From the NCBI GenBank assembly GCA_020217265.1, contig JAIWOS010000112.1:1-9479 (forward strand): 9,479 nt of DNA. Direction: 5' to 3'. Shown here in pieces: positions 1-7,121 of this stretch (the first letter of the stretch is position 1; each line of letters opens with the position of its first letter). Source of the stretch: Thiobacillus sp. Lineage in GTDB: Bacteria; Pseudomonadota; Gammaproteobacteria; Burkholderiales; Thiobacillaceae. The notes beneath the pieces were generated by a model. The model was given only the letters and a program-made list of their open reading frames with translations. It had not been told where the DNA came from and did not search any database. The position numbers were made by a program, and so were the translations under genes.

Positions 1-389
1 CGGGCGTCGGCTTCCTCGCGGCGCGTGGCCGGCAGGCGCAGCACCGCGCCGACGACACCGCTTCGGGTGCGCGCGTGGCGGCCGACCAGCACGTTTTCGA
101 GCGCGGTCATCTCGGCAAAGAGGCGGATGTTCTGGAAGGTGCGGGCGAGCCCCGCCTTCAGCACCTGATGCGGTTTGCGGCCGTCGAGCCGGACGCCGCC
201 CAGCGCGATTTCTCCGCGATCGGTCGAATACAGGCCGGTGAGCGCGTTGAAAAGCGTGGTCTTGCCCGCGCCGTTGGGGCCGATGAGGCCGAAAATCTCG
301 CCCGCATGCACCTGGAGCGAAATATCGGACAGCGCCTTGAGGCCGCCAAAAGCCTTGCTGACGCCGGAGACGGTCAGGAGCGTGCTCAT
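1..389 (-). CDS. livG: LIV-type ABC transporter ATP-binding protein LivG (3' part beyond window)
   Basis: This is one of the two ATPase subunits that power the branched-chain amino acid importer at the inner face of the membrane. Only the first 129 codons are visible, because the frame leaves the window at base 1. The Walker A loop GPNGAGKTT is at residues 37-45, and the Q-loop TFQNIRLF (Gln86) follows; the 'ARTFQNIRLF' wording is typical of LivG/BraF rather than LivF. The signature motif, Walker B and H-loop would lie outside. The ATG (387-389) overlaps the livM stop in an ATGA arrangement, which fixes the start and implies translational coupling. livF would be expected next, off the left edge. 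The family call is secure; the substrate (leucine/isoleucine/valine, or another small amide or carboxylate) cannot be read from the ATPase. Confidence 0.93.
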   Translation of the reverse strand, partial: MSTLLTVSGVSKAFGGLKALSDISLQVHAGEIFGLIGPNGAGKTTLFNALTGLYSTDRGEIALGGVRLDGRKPHQVLKAGLARTFQNIRLFAEMTALENVLVGRHARTRSGVVGAVLRLPATRREEADA

Positions 390-1447
390 TCCCGGGCGTC
401 GGCGAATTCCTGGCGCCGGCGCGCGGAAGGAATCAGGCCGGCGGGGCGGTAGAGCATGACGGCGACCAGCGCCAGGCCGAACAGCAGCATGCGCAAATCC
501 GCCGGATCGACATACACCTGGCCGAAGAGGTTGCGCTGCCAGTCGCCGGTGTAGCGCAGCGCCTCGGGCAGCAGCGTGAGCAGCACGGCGCCGAAGATCA
601 CGCCGGGAATGTGGCCCATGCCGCCCAGCACGATCATGCACAGGATCATGATCGATTCCATCAGATTGAATGATTCTGGGCTGATGAAGCCCTGGAAGCT
701 GGCGAACAGGCCGCCGGCCAGACCGCCGAAGGTGGCGCCCATGGCGAACGCTAGCAGCTTGAGGTTGCGGGTGTTGATGCCGGTCGCGGCGGCGGCGATC
801 TCGTCCTCGCGGATGGCGACCCAGGCGCGGCCGATGCGCGAATCCTCCAGCCGCATCGAAATGAACATCACCAGCAGCGTGAACAGCAGGAATAGATAGT
901 AGGTGAGGTGTGCCCCGGTAAAGGTGTATCCCAGCAGCGTATGCGGCTGGCTGAGACTCATGCCGGCGAGGCGCACGGGGTCGATCAGGTTGATGCCCTG
1001 CGGGCCGTTGGTGATGTTGACCGGCGCATTCAGGTTGTTCATGAAGATGCGAATGATCTCGCCGAAGCCCAGGGTGACGATGGCAAGATAGTCGCCGCGC
1101 AGGCGCAGGGTCGGCGCCCCCAGCAGCACGCCGAACAGCGCGGCGAGCGCGGCGCCGAGAGGCAGAATCGCCCAGAACGGCAGGTGCAGGCCGAAGTGCG
1201 GGCTGGCGAGCCAGGCGTAGACGTAGGCGCCGAGCGCATAGAACGCGACATAGCCGAGATCGAGCAGACCGGCGTAGCCGACGACAATGTTGAGCCCCAG
1301 CGCCAGCATCACGTAGAGGAGCGCCAGATCGAGCAGCCGCACCCACGAGCGGCCGAGCCCCGCGTCGACCAGAAACGGCAGCAGCGCGAGCCCCAGCGCC
1401 AGCAGGCCGAAGACGAGCCAGCGCGGTCGCGTCGCTGCCTCAGGCAC
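386..1447 (-). CDS. livM: LIV-type ABC transporter permease LivM
   Basis: Second membrane permease of the importer, pairing with LivH to form the translocation path; 353 aa, normal for the family. It is hydrophobic throughout, with roughly eight to ten membrane segments. LivM hallmarks are the LNIVVGYAGLLDLGYVAFYA stretch near residues 52-71, the LRLRGDYLAIVTLGFGEI segment near 115-131, NGPQGI near 147-152, and a cytoplasmic coupling loop with GRAWVAIREDEIAA near 206-219, which contacts the ATPases. The start is GTG at 1445-1447, overlapping the livH stop by 8 bp, with a G-rich stretch about 6-9 bases upstream acting as a weak ribosome site. The end overlaps livG by 4 bp. Both overlaps indicate one translationally coupled operon. 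Nothing looks broken. Confidence 0.95.
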   Translation of the reverse strand: MPEAATRPRWLVFGLLALGLALLPFLVDAGLGRSWVRLLDLALLYVMLALGLNIVVGYAGLLDLGYVAFYALGAYVYAWLASPHFGLHLPFWAILPLGAALAALFGVLLGAPTLRLRGDYLAIVTLGFGEIIRIFMNNLNAPVNITNGPQGINLIDPVRLAGMSLSQPHTLLGYTFTGAHLTYYLFLLFTLLVMFISMRLEDSRIGRAWVAIREDEIAAAATGINTRNLKLLAFAMGATFGGLAGGLFASFQGFISPESFNLMESIMILCMIVLGGMGHIPGVIFGAVLLTLLPEALRYTGDWQRNLFGQVYVDPADLRMLLFGLALVAVMLYRPAGLIPSARRRQEFADARE

Positions 1448-2369
1448 GCTCGACCCCGCGCGCGCCCAACAGGCCCTGCGGCCGGAACACCAGCACCGCG
1501 ATCAGCACGAAGAACGCGAACACGTCCTGGTAGTGGCTGCCGAGAAAGCCGCCGGTCAGATCGCCGATGTAGCCGGCGCCGAAGGATTCGATCAGGCCCA
1601 GCAGCAGGCCGCCCAGCATGGCGCCGCCCAGATTGCCGATGCCGCCGAGCACGGCGGCGGAAAAAGCCTTGAGCCCCAGCAGGAAGCCCATGTAGTAATG
1701 CGCCAGGCCGTAGTAGGCGCTCACCATGATGCCCGCCACCGCAGCCAGGGCCGAACCGATCGCGAAGGTCGCGGCGATCACCCGGTTCACGTCCACCCCC
1801 ATCAGGCTCGCCACCTGGCGCGACTGCGCGGTGGCGCGCATGGCGCGGCCGAGCCGGGTTTTCTGCACCACCAGAATCAGCGCCAGCATGATGGCGACGG
1901 TCAGCACCAGAATGGCGATCTGCACGTCGGTGATGCTCGCCCCGTAAAACGTGTGCCGGCCTTGCGGCAGGATGGCGGGGAAGGGAATGTACTGCTTGCC
2001 CCAGATCAGCATGGCGACGTTCTGCAGGATGATCGACACGCCGATCGCGGTGATCAGCGGCGCCAGCCGCGGCGCGTGACGCAGCGGCCGGTAGGCGACG
2101 CGCTCGATCAGCAAGCCCAGCGCGACGCACACCGGGATCGCCACCGCGAGCCCCGCCGCCAGCATCAGCACGCCGGGAACGCCGGGCGCCGCCAGCGCCA
2201 GCGCTCCGATGACCGCCAGCGCGACCATTGCCCCCATCATGGTGACTTCGCCATGGGCGAAATTGATGAGTTCGAGGATGCCGTACACCATGGTGTAGCC
2301 CAGCGCCACCAGGGCATAGACGCTGCCCAGCACCAGGCCGTTGACGAGTTGCTGCAGGAAAATATCCAT
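1440..2369 (-). CDS. livH: LIV-type ABC transporter permease LivH
   Basis: First membrane permease of the branched-chain amino acid type importer; 309 aa, usual for LivH/BraD. The N-terminus (QQLVNGLVLGSVYALVALGY, then GILELINFAHGEVTMMGA) is the family hallmark. The permease-ATPase coupling loop is seen as LGRAMRATAQSRQVASLMGV from about residue 173. The C-terminus ends with FFVLIAVLVFRPQGLLG, as is usual. The ATG at 2367-2369 lies 34 bp after the livK stop, with no convincing Shine-Dalgarno sequence, so translation may be inefficient or depend on upstream ribosomes. The stop lies inside the first codons of livM. Function and pairing with LivM, LivG, LivF and LivK follow from family and operon order; the exact substrate is not shown. 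Confidence 0.95.
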   Translation of the reverse strand: MDIFLQQLVNGLVLGSVYALVALGYTMVYGILELINFAHGEVTMMGAMVALAVIGALALAAPGVPGVLMLAAGLAVAIPVCVALGLLIERVAYRPLRHAPRLAPLITAIGVSIILQNVAMLIWGKQYIPFPAILPQGRHTFYGASITDVQIAILVLTVAIMLALILVVQKTRLGRAMRATAQSRQVASLMGVDVNRVIAATFAIGSALAAVAGIMVSAYYGLAHYYMGFLLGLKAFSAAVLGGIGNLGGAMLGGLLLGLIESFGAGYIGDLTGGFLGSHYQDVFAFFVLIAVLVFRPQGLLGARGVERA

Positions 2370-2403
2370 CGAAGTACGTGTAGTCCGGTCGGCGCCGGTC
2401 AGG

Positions 2404-3558
2404 TCACTTGCCGCTTTGCACGGTTTCGAGCGTCTGCCATTGGCCGTTCTTCACCTGATACAGCGTCACGGCGCCGCCGGCGAGATCGCCCTTGGCGTCG
2501 AAGCGGATATGTCCGGTCACGCCCTGGTAGTCGGTCTTGGGAAGCTCGGTCAGGTACTTGGCCGGGTCGCTCGAACCGGCGCGCTTCATCGCTTCGACCA
2601 GAACGTACATGGCGTCGTAGGCATACGGCGAATAATTCTGGATTTTTCCGTATTTGGCCTCGAACTTGGCCTTGAACGCGGCGCCCCCGGGCATGGCGTC
2701 GAGCGGCAGGCCCGGGTTGGAGGCCAGCGCGCCCTCCGCGTCGGCACCGGCGAGTTCGATGAACTTCGGTGTCTGCGCGCCGTCGCCGCCGAGGAACTTC
2801 GCGGTGATGCCGAGCTGCTTCATCTGCTTGATCATGGGCGCGGCCTGCGGGTCCATGCCGCCGAAGAACACCACGTCGGGGGCCTTCGCCTTGATCGACG
2901 TGAGAATCGCCATGAAATCGGTCGCGCGGTCGGACGTGTATTCGCGCGCCACCACCTCGCCGCCGGCGGCTTTCACCGCCTTTTCGACCTCGTCGGCCAG
3001 CCCCTGGCCGTAGGCGGTGCGGTCGTCGACGATGGCGATTTTCTTCGCGCCAAGATGGGTCACGGCATATTTGCCCAGCACGCTGCCCTGCTGGGCGTCG
3101 TTGGTCATCACCCGGAAGGCAGTGTTGTAGCCCGCCGCCGTGTAGGCCACCGCGGTGGCCGAAGGCGAAATCTGCGGGATGCCGTTGTCGTAGTAAATCT
3201 TGGAGGCCGGGATGGTGGCGCCGGAGTTGAGGTGGCCGATCACGCCGGCCACGCCCTCGTCGACCAGCTTCTGCGCCACCGTGGTCGCGGTTTTCGGGTC
3301 GGCGCCGTCGTCCTCGCTCTGCAGCACCAGCACGGCCTTCTTGCCGCCCAGTGTGAGGCCGGCGGCATTGATTTCGTCGAGCGCGAGCCGCACGCCGTTT
3401 TCGTTGTCCTTGCCCAGGTGGGCCTGCGGGCCGGTGAGCGGCGACGCCTGGCCGATAATAATCCGGAGCGTGTCGTCCCCGGCCTGCTGTGATTTGTCAC
3501 CGCACCCGGCAAGCATCGCCGCTACCGCAATTGCTGCCCAACGCATGCTGTGGCCCAT
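2404..3558 (-). CDS. livK: LIV-type ABC transporter substrate-binding lipoprotein LivK/LivJ
   Basis: Substrate-binding component that captures the ligand outside the inner membrane and delivers it to LivHM. From the ATG at 3556-3558 it has 384 residues. A short hydrophobic leader (RWAAIAVAAMLAGC) ends in the lipobox L-A-G-C with the cysteine at residue 19, so the mature protein is probably a membrane-anchored lipoprotein rather than a free periplasmic protein. The rest is a type I periplasmic-binding fold (Peripla_BP_6): IGQASPLTGPQAHLGKDNENG opens lobe 1, and VFFGGMDPQAAPMIKQMKQL lies in the hinge/lobe 2 region. Starts at TTG 3576 and ATG 3546 are also in frame; 3558 is preferred because a GGGA element lies about 10 bases upstream and the leader keeps a normal length. 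It is first in the liv operon. The ligand is not determinable from sequence. Confidence 0.93.
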   Translation of the reverse strand: MGHSMRWAAIAVAAMLAGCGDKSQQAGDDTLRIIIGQASPLTGPQAHLGKDNENGVRLALDEINAAGLTLGGKKAVLVLQSEDDGADPKTATTVAQKLVDEGVAGVIGHLNSGATIPASKIYYDNGIPQISPSATAVAYTAAGYNTAFRVMTNDAQQGSVLGKYAVTHLGAKKIAIVDDRTAYGQGLADEVEKAVKAAGGEVVAREYTSDRATDFMAILTSIKAKAPDVVFFGGMDPQAAPMIKQMKQLGITAKFLGGDGAQTPKFIELAGADAEGALASNPGLPLDAMPGGAAFKAKFEAKYGKIQNYSPYAYDAMYVLVEAMKRAGSSDPAKYLTELPKTDYQGVTGHIRFDAKGDLAGGAVTLYQVKNGQWQTLETVQSGK

Positions 3559-3594
3559 TAGTTCGTCATCCCGCAATCAAACTGAAACGCGGGA

Positions 3595-3600
3595 TTTATA
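3595..3600 (-). promoter_or_regulatory. possible -10 element for livK
   Basis: Read on the minus strand this is TATAAA, one mismatch from the sigma70 -10 consensus, about 37 bases before the chosen livK ATG. No good -35 hexamer is found 16-18 bases upstream (GCCGGT at 17 bp), so an activator may be needed. A CCCGC-N14-GCGGG inverted repeat (3570-3593) spans the predicted transcription start. It lies just after the cytochrome terminator, where an operon promoter is expected. Confidence 0.35.
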
Positions 3601-3643
3601 CCACAAAGGCCCGCCCCACCGGCCGCGAGACGCCCAGAAAGCA

Positions 3644-3668
3644 CAAGGCCGGCGCAAGGCCGGCCTTG
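3644..3668 (-). terminator. hairpin terminator after cytochrome c gene
   Basis: A perfect 10-bp stem (3644-3653 with 3659-3668) with a 5-base loop, rich in G+C. On the minus strand it is followed by TGCTTTCT, a short, interrupted T-rich run. It starts 21 bases after the cytochrome stop codon and precedes the livK promoter region, so it probably ends the cytochrome transcript and insulates the liv operon. Confidence 0.65.
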
Positions 3669-3689
3669 GGGTTCGCGCGTGGTCCAGAA

Positions 3690-4001
3690 TTACTTCAGGC
3701 TCAGCACCCAGGCGATGATCTTCTTGGCGTCTTCGTCCTTGACCTGCGGGTTCGGCGGCATCGGCACCTGGCCCCACACGCCCTTGCCGCCGTTCTTCAC
3801 CTTGGCCACCAGCTCGGCCTCGGCCTTGGCATCACCGGCGTACTTCTTGGCCACATCCTTGAAGGCGGGGCCGACGATTTTCTTGTCAACGCCGTGGCAG
3901 GACATGCAGGCGTTCTTCTGCGCCAACGCCTGGTCGGCGGAAGCGGCACCGGTCATGGCCAGCAGGGCAGCGGACGCGGCGGTCAGAATCAGGGTTTTCA
4001 T
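3690..4001 (-). CDS. periplasmic class I cytochrome c (c551/c552-type monohaem)
   Basis: A small soluble electron carrier, 103 aa as precursor and about 81 aa mature. A Sec signal peptide with a Lys at residue 3 and an alanine-rich core ends at ASA(22)/D23. The haem attachment site is CMSCH (Cys32, Cys35, His36), and the distal axial ligand is Met81 in the typical P-M-P-P-N loop. The C-terminal helix IIAWVLSLK is as in Pseudomonas/Nitrosomonas c551/c552 proteins. It would shuttle electrons between the bc1 complex and terminal oxidases or nitrogen/sulfur oxide enzymes; the actual partner is not shown. The start is supported by GGAGA at 4011-4015, nine bases upstream. It has its own candidate promoter and terminator and lies downstream of the DUF2189 gene in the same direction. 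Confidence 0.95.
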   Translation of the reverse strand: MKTLILTAASAALLAMTGAASADQALAQKNACMSCHGVDKKIVGPAFKDVAKKYAGDAKAEAELVAKVKNGGKGVWGQVPMPPNPQVKDEDAKKIIAWVLSLK

Positions 4002-4061
4002 GGTGGACGATCTCCGTAAAATTCAGTCGGGATTGGGTGCGCTTACTGCATCGCGCCTGCA

Positions 4062-4089
4062 ATATTAAGCATATTTATCCCCCATGCAA
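4062..4089 (-). promoter_or_regulatory. candidate sigma70 promoter for cytochrome c
   Basis: Minus strand TTGCAT (4084-4089) and TAATAT (4062-4067) are separated by 16 bp, in an A+T-rich island (4060-4078) that stands out in this GC-rich sequence. The start site would be near 4055, giving a leader of about 54 bases. Both hexamers are imperfect, so this is a candidate only. Confidence 0.4.
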
Positions 4090-4100
4090 GCCCGTGCTGT

Positions 4101-4122
4101 GGGTGTTTGCTACCAAACTCCC
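4101..4122 (-). terminator. hairpin after DUF2189 gene (weak terminator or regulatory stem)
   Basis: An 8-bp stem with one internal mismatch (4101-4109 against 4114-4122) and a CTAC loop (plus-strand reading), 11 bases after the DUF2189 stop. No T-tract follows on the minus strand, so it is a weak terminator at best. It lies just upstream of the cytochrome -35 element and could instead serve as an operator or as an RNA stabiliser for the upstream transcript. Confidence 0.35.
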
Positions 4123-4133
4123 GTAAAACATTG

Positions 4134-4931
4134 TTATTCGCGTTCGACCAATTCGCGGTACGCGTGCCAGCTCGCGTGGCCGAGCAGCGGGAAAATCACC
4201 GCCATGGCGATGAAGTCGGTGGCGAATCCCACCGCGGTCAGCCCCGCGATGATCGCCGCCCACAGCAGCATCACCGGGAAGTTGAGCCGGGTAGCCATGA
4301 AGCTGGTGATGATCGCGGTAGCGAAATCGACCTTGCGGTGCAGCAGCATGGGCAGCGACACCACCGACAGGCTGAACACCATCAGCGCCAGCGCGCCGCC
4401 AAACGCGAGGTAGGCAAGCACGAAGTCGATGTGGCGCGAGGCCACCTCGATGCTGAGCAAGTCTCCCAGGCTGCCGATGCCGGAACCGTTGAGGAACAGG
4501 CCGACGAGGATCGCCGAGATGCGCTCCCACACCGATAGCACGAACACCAGCATCAGCGCATACAGCCCCAGCGAGGACGGATTGGCGCGCCACGCCAGCA
4601 GGGGCGTGAAGAGCCGAGGCAGCTTGTGGTGGTGCTCGATGCGGTGGCTGACGCAATAAAATACCGTGGCCAGCACCGGCGCGACGAACAGAAAGCCCGA
4701 GGTCAGCGCCATTGCCAGATGCGGCTTGTCCCATGCGCCCTGCACCAGGCCATAGCCGAGCAGCGCGAATATCACGCCGTAGAACAGGCTCGACCGCCAG
4801 GCAGTCCGCAGGTCGCGCGCGCCCGCCACGAGCCAGTGCCAGGGCCGGTCGAACGTCACCTTGTCGATCCCCGGCAGGTCCATGCTCGCCGCCTTGGGAT
4901 GAAAAACCGGATGTTGAATATGCGTACTCAT
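4134..4931 (-). CDS. DUF2189-type integral membrane protein
   Basis: 265 aa, function unknown. A soluble N-terminal segment of about 45 residues (with DRPWHWLVAGARDLRTAW) precedes about six hydrophobic segments near residues 50-66, 74-94, 119-146, 170-197, 218-237 and 239-253. The segment SGFLFVAPVLATVFYCVSHR followed by IEHHHK (98-103) resembles the conserved core of DUF2189 proteins. From memory, the Pfam family note mentions similarity to putative cytochrome c oxidase components, which would fit the cytochrome gene just downstream; the functional link is inference. The ATG at 4929-4931 is chosen because a full AAGGAG lies seven bases upstream; an ATG 30 bases earlier would swallow that site. 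The family assignment is from pattern recognition, not a profile search. Confidence 0.82.
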   Translation of the reverse strand: MSTHIQHPVFHPKAASMDLPGIDKVTFDRPWHWLVAGARDLRTAWRSSLFYGVIFALLGYGLVQGAWDKPHLAMALTSGFLFVAPVLATVFYCVSHRIEHHHKLPRLFTPLLAWRANPSSLGLYALMLVFVLSVWERISAILVGLFLNGSGIGSLGDLLSIEVASRHIDFVLAYLAFGGALALMVFSLSVVSLPMLLHRKVDFATAIITSFMATRLNFPVMLLWAAIIAGLTAVGFATDFIAMAVIFPLLGHASWHAYRELVERE

Positions 4932-4938
4932 GATTGCG

Positions 4939-4944
4939 CTCCTT
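4939..4944 (-). promoter_or_regulatory. strong ribosome binding site AAGGAG
   Basis: Minus strand AAGGAG ends seven bases before the ATG at 4929-4931. It decides this start over the longer in-frame reading from 4961, and is the best Shine-Dalgarno sequence in the window. Confidence 0.85.
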
Positions 4945-4976
4945 GAAGGTTCGACAAACACACTTGCCTGCCCTTA

Positions 4977-5005
4977 TTGATAGCCGCGCTCCGCGCCGGT
5001 TCCAA
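4977..5005 (-). promoter_or_regulatory. candidate sigma70 promoter for DUF2189 gene
   Basis: Minus strand TTGGAA (5000-5005), 17-bp spacer, TATCAA (4977-4982); four of six consensus bases in each box with ideal spacing. It lies in the 95-bp gap after the DUF255 gene and would give a leader of about 38-40 bases ending in the strong AAGGAG. Readthrough from the DUF255 gene is also possible, because no good terminator is seen in this gap. Confidence 0.42.
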
Positions 5006-5026
5006 GCAGCAAACCCTGATGCAGTT

Positions 5027-7048
5027 CTAGAGCGTGTCGAGCGCGGTGGTGGGCGGCTGGCAGGCATTCCCCGCGCACACCCAGGCCGTCGGCACCGGGG
5101 CGCCGGGCTTGTCCAGCGCGGGCGGCAGCGCGATGCCATTGGGCAGCGTCAGCACCATGTCCTGTGGTCGCCAGCGTCGCGCCCGATTCGCCGCCGCCAC
5201 GCTGACAGCGTCTTCCGGGCCGCGCAGCAGCACCACGCGCGGCGGGTCGAGCGCCTCGTCGAGCACCGCCAGCAGGGTGGGATACGCGATCGGCTGCTGA
5301 CGCCAGTGCGCGCTGAAATGCTCGAGGCAACGGCGCGCCGCATCGAGGTAGCGCTGCGCTCCACTCAGGTGGCCAAGGCGTTGCAGCGCGAAGGCCGCGA
5401 CGCCGTTGCCGGACGGCGTGGCAGCGTCGTGCGCGGGCTTTTGCCGCACGATCAGCGCCTCGTGGTCGTGGCTGGTGAAATAGAACCCGCCGGCCTCGGC
5501 GTCTTCGAAATGCGCGAGCAGCGCGTCGGCGATTTCATGCGCCCAGTCCCAGTCGGCGAGACGGAACCCGGCTTGCAGGCTTTCGAGCAGCGCGTCGAGC
5601 AGGAACGCGTAGTCGTCGAGGTAGGCGTTGAGCCGCGCTTCGCCGTTCTGGTAGCTGGCAAAAAGGCGCCCGTCGCGCCAGAGCCGCGCGCGCAGAAAAT
5701 CGAGCGCGGCGTGCGCCTCGGCGACCCAGTCGGGGCGCGCCATCACCCGCCCGGCGTGGGCGAGCCCGGCGATCATCAATGCGTTCCAGCCGGTGAGCCG
5801 CTTGTCGTCGCGCCCCGGCCGCACCCGGGCTTCGCGCGCGGCCAGAAGTTTGGCGCGCGCCGAGGCCAAGAGTGCGCGCGCGGCGTCGGGCGTCAATCCG
5901 CGTTCTGCCGCCACCTCGGCCAGCGGACGCGCCAGCACGGGGTTCCAGTGGGCGTTTTCGAAATTGGGCGGCGCATCGAAGCCGAACACCGGCGCGGCCA
6001 CGGCGTATTCGTCCGCCGTGAGCAGCGCGCGCACTTCGTCGGGCGTCCATACGTAATACTTGCCTTCGACGCCTTCGGAGTCGGCATCCAGCGCGGCGCA
6101 GAAGCCGCCGTCGGGCGCGCGCATTTCGCGCAGCAGCCAGCTGACGATGCCATCGGCGGTGTCGCGGTAGAGTGCACCGCCGGTGAGCGCCCAGGCGTCG
6201 GCGTAGAGCGCGAGCAGGGGGCCGTTGTCGTAGAGCATTTTTTCGAAATGCGGAATCGCCCACTGTTCGTCGACCGAATAGCGGCAAAAGCCGCCGCCGA
6301 GCTGGTCGACCACGCCGCCCGACGCCATTTTCGTCAGCGTGAACAAAGCCAGTTCGCGCGCCCGCGCGGCCTCCGGAGTTTCGGTGCGCGCGGCCTGCCG
6401 CAGCAGGAAAAACAGCTCGCCGGGACGCGGAAACTTGGGCGCGCGCGAGAACCCGCCCCACACCGGGTCGAAGGCGGCGTCGAGGTCGCGCAGCGCGGCG
6501 GCGAACGGCGCGGCGTCGAGCACCGCCGTACCGGGACGCAGCGCCTCGGAACGCGCCAGCGCCGCGCGCACCGCTTCGTTTTGCGCCAGCACTTCGTCGC
6601 GGCGGTCGTGCCACGCCGCCGCGATGTTTTCCATCAGCTCGATGAACCCGGGCAGCCGGTAGCGTGGCGTCTTCGGGAAATACGTCCCCGCGAAAAACGG
6701 CGTCTGATCGGGCGCGAGAAACACGGTGAGCGGCCAGCCGCCGCCGCGCTGCGCCAGCAGCTGATGCGCGGCCTGGTAGATCTGGTCGAGGTCGGGGCGC
6801 TCTTCGCGGTCGACCTTGATGTTGACGAACAGGCGGTTCATCGCTGCCGCCACCTCGGCGTCTTCGAAGCATTCGTGCGCCATCACGTGGCACCAGTGGC
6901 ACGCCGAATAGCCGATCGAGAGCAGGATGGGCCTGTCTTCGCGGCGCGCCCTGTCCAGCGCTTCGGCGCCCCAGGGGTACCAGTCGACCGGGTTGTCGGC
7001 GTGCTGCAAAAGGTAAGGGCTGGATTCGGCGGCGAGGCGGTTGGGCAT
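5027..7048 (-). CDS. YyaL/DUF255 (SPATA20-like) thioredoxin-domain protein
   Basis: 673 aa, full length for the family. The N-terminal thioredoxin-like domain (about 1-165) carries the family-specific N-P-V-D-W (19-23), the active-site-like C50-H-W-C53 and a cis-proline motif G-G-W-P (103-106), then AGTYFP (120-125). The remainder resembles an (alpha/alpha)6 barrel as in N-acylglucosamine 2-epimerases, with conserved [10 protein letters not shown] (198-207), HFEKMLYDN (267-275), [15 protein letters not shown] (320-334), a later TGWNALMI and a terminal Cys-x4-Cys (658, 663). There is no signal peptide, so it is cytoplasmic. The biochemical role is not established; redox or sugar-related activity is suggested only by fold. 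The ATG at 7046-7048 is chosen because family homology ([20 protein letters not shown]) begins there; it lacks a clear Shine-Dalgarno. It is divergent from the ankyrin gene. Confidence 0.95.
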   Translation of the reverse strand: MPNRLAAESSPYLLQHADNPVDWYPWGAEALDRARREDRPILLSIGYSACHWCHVMAHECFEDAEVAAAMNRLFVNIKVDREERPDLDQIYQAAHQLLAQRGGGWPLTVFLAPDQTPFFAGTYFPKTPRYRLPGFIELMENIAAAWHDRRDEVLAQNEAVRAALARSEALRPGTAVLDAAPFAAALRDLDAAFDPVWGGFSRAPKFPRPGELFFLLRQAARTETPEAARARELALFTLTKMASGGVVDQLGGGFCRYSVDEQWAIPHFEKMLYDNGPLLALYADAWALTGGALYRDTADGIVSWLLREMRAPDGGFCAALDADSEGVEGKYYVWTPDEVRALLTADEYAVAAPVFGFDAPPNFENAHWNPVLARPLAEVAAERGLTPDAARALLASARAKLLAAREARVRPGRDDKRLTGWNALMIAGLAHAGRVMARPDWVAEAHAALDFLRARLWRDGRLFASYQNGEARLNAYLDDYAFLLDALLESLQAGFRLADWDWAHEIADALLAHFEDAEAGGFYFTSHDHEALIVRQKPAHDAATPSGNGVAAFALQRLGHLSGAQRYLDAARRCLEHFSAHWRQQPIAYPTLLAVLDEALDPPRVVLLRGPEDAVSVAAANRARRWRPQDMVLTLPNGIALPPALDKPGAPVPTAWVCAGNACQPPTTALDTL

Positions 7049-7060
7049 GGCAGGCAATAG

Positions 7061-7089
7061 TTGATTAAATCTGTCAACAATTGTACGCT
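7061..7089 (+). promoter_or_regulatory. possible promoter/operator region for ankyrin gene
   Basis: Plus strand TTGATT (7061-7066), 17-bp spacer, TACGCT (7084-7089); the -10 is poor (three of six). The A+T-rich stretch also contains GTTGA-N9-TCAAC (7060-7078) and an ACAATTGT palindrome (7077-7084), possible regulator sites in the 73-bp gap between divergent genes. On the minus strand a perfect TTGACA (7072-7077) has no matching -10. Confidence 0.3.
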
Positions 7090-7110
7090 CCACGGCATTG
7101 CGTATCACCC

Positions 7111-7115
7111 AGGAG
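7111..7115 (+). promoter_or_regulatory. ribosome binding site AGGAG for ankyrin gene
   Basis: AGGAG six bases before the ATG at 7122. It fixes the start there rather than at the in-frame TTG at 7098, whose frame would cover this site. Confidence 0.8.
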
Positions 7116-7121
7116 TGCCCC

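Noticed and set aside
1533..3492. Long plus-strand open frames opposite livH and livK
   Set aside because: His/Arg/Gln-rich low-complexity translations antisense to clear transporter genes.
4979..4999. Terminator after the DUF255 gene
   Set aside because: Only a 4-bp CGCG stem with a 3-base loop and no T-run; too weak to call.
4934..7060. Plus-strand open frame of 708 codons opposite the DUF255 gene
   Set aside because: It is Arg/Gly/His-rich with no domain and lies antisense to a strongly conserved protein; it is a by-product of GC-rich third codon positions.
7063..7080. FNR/Anr-like box in the divergent gap
   Set aside because: The TTGAC and ATCAA half sites are seven bases apart, not the four required.
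7098..7121. TTG start at 7098 for the ankyrin protein
   Set aside because: The AGGAG at 7111-7115 correctly positioned for ATG 7122 is a much better start signal.
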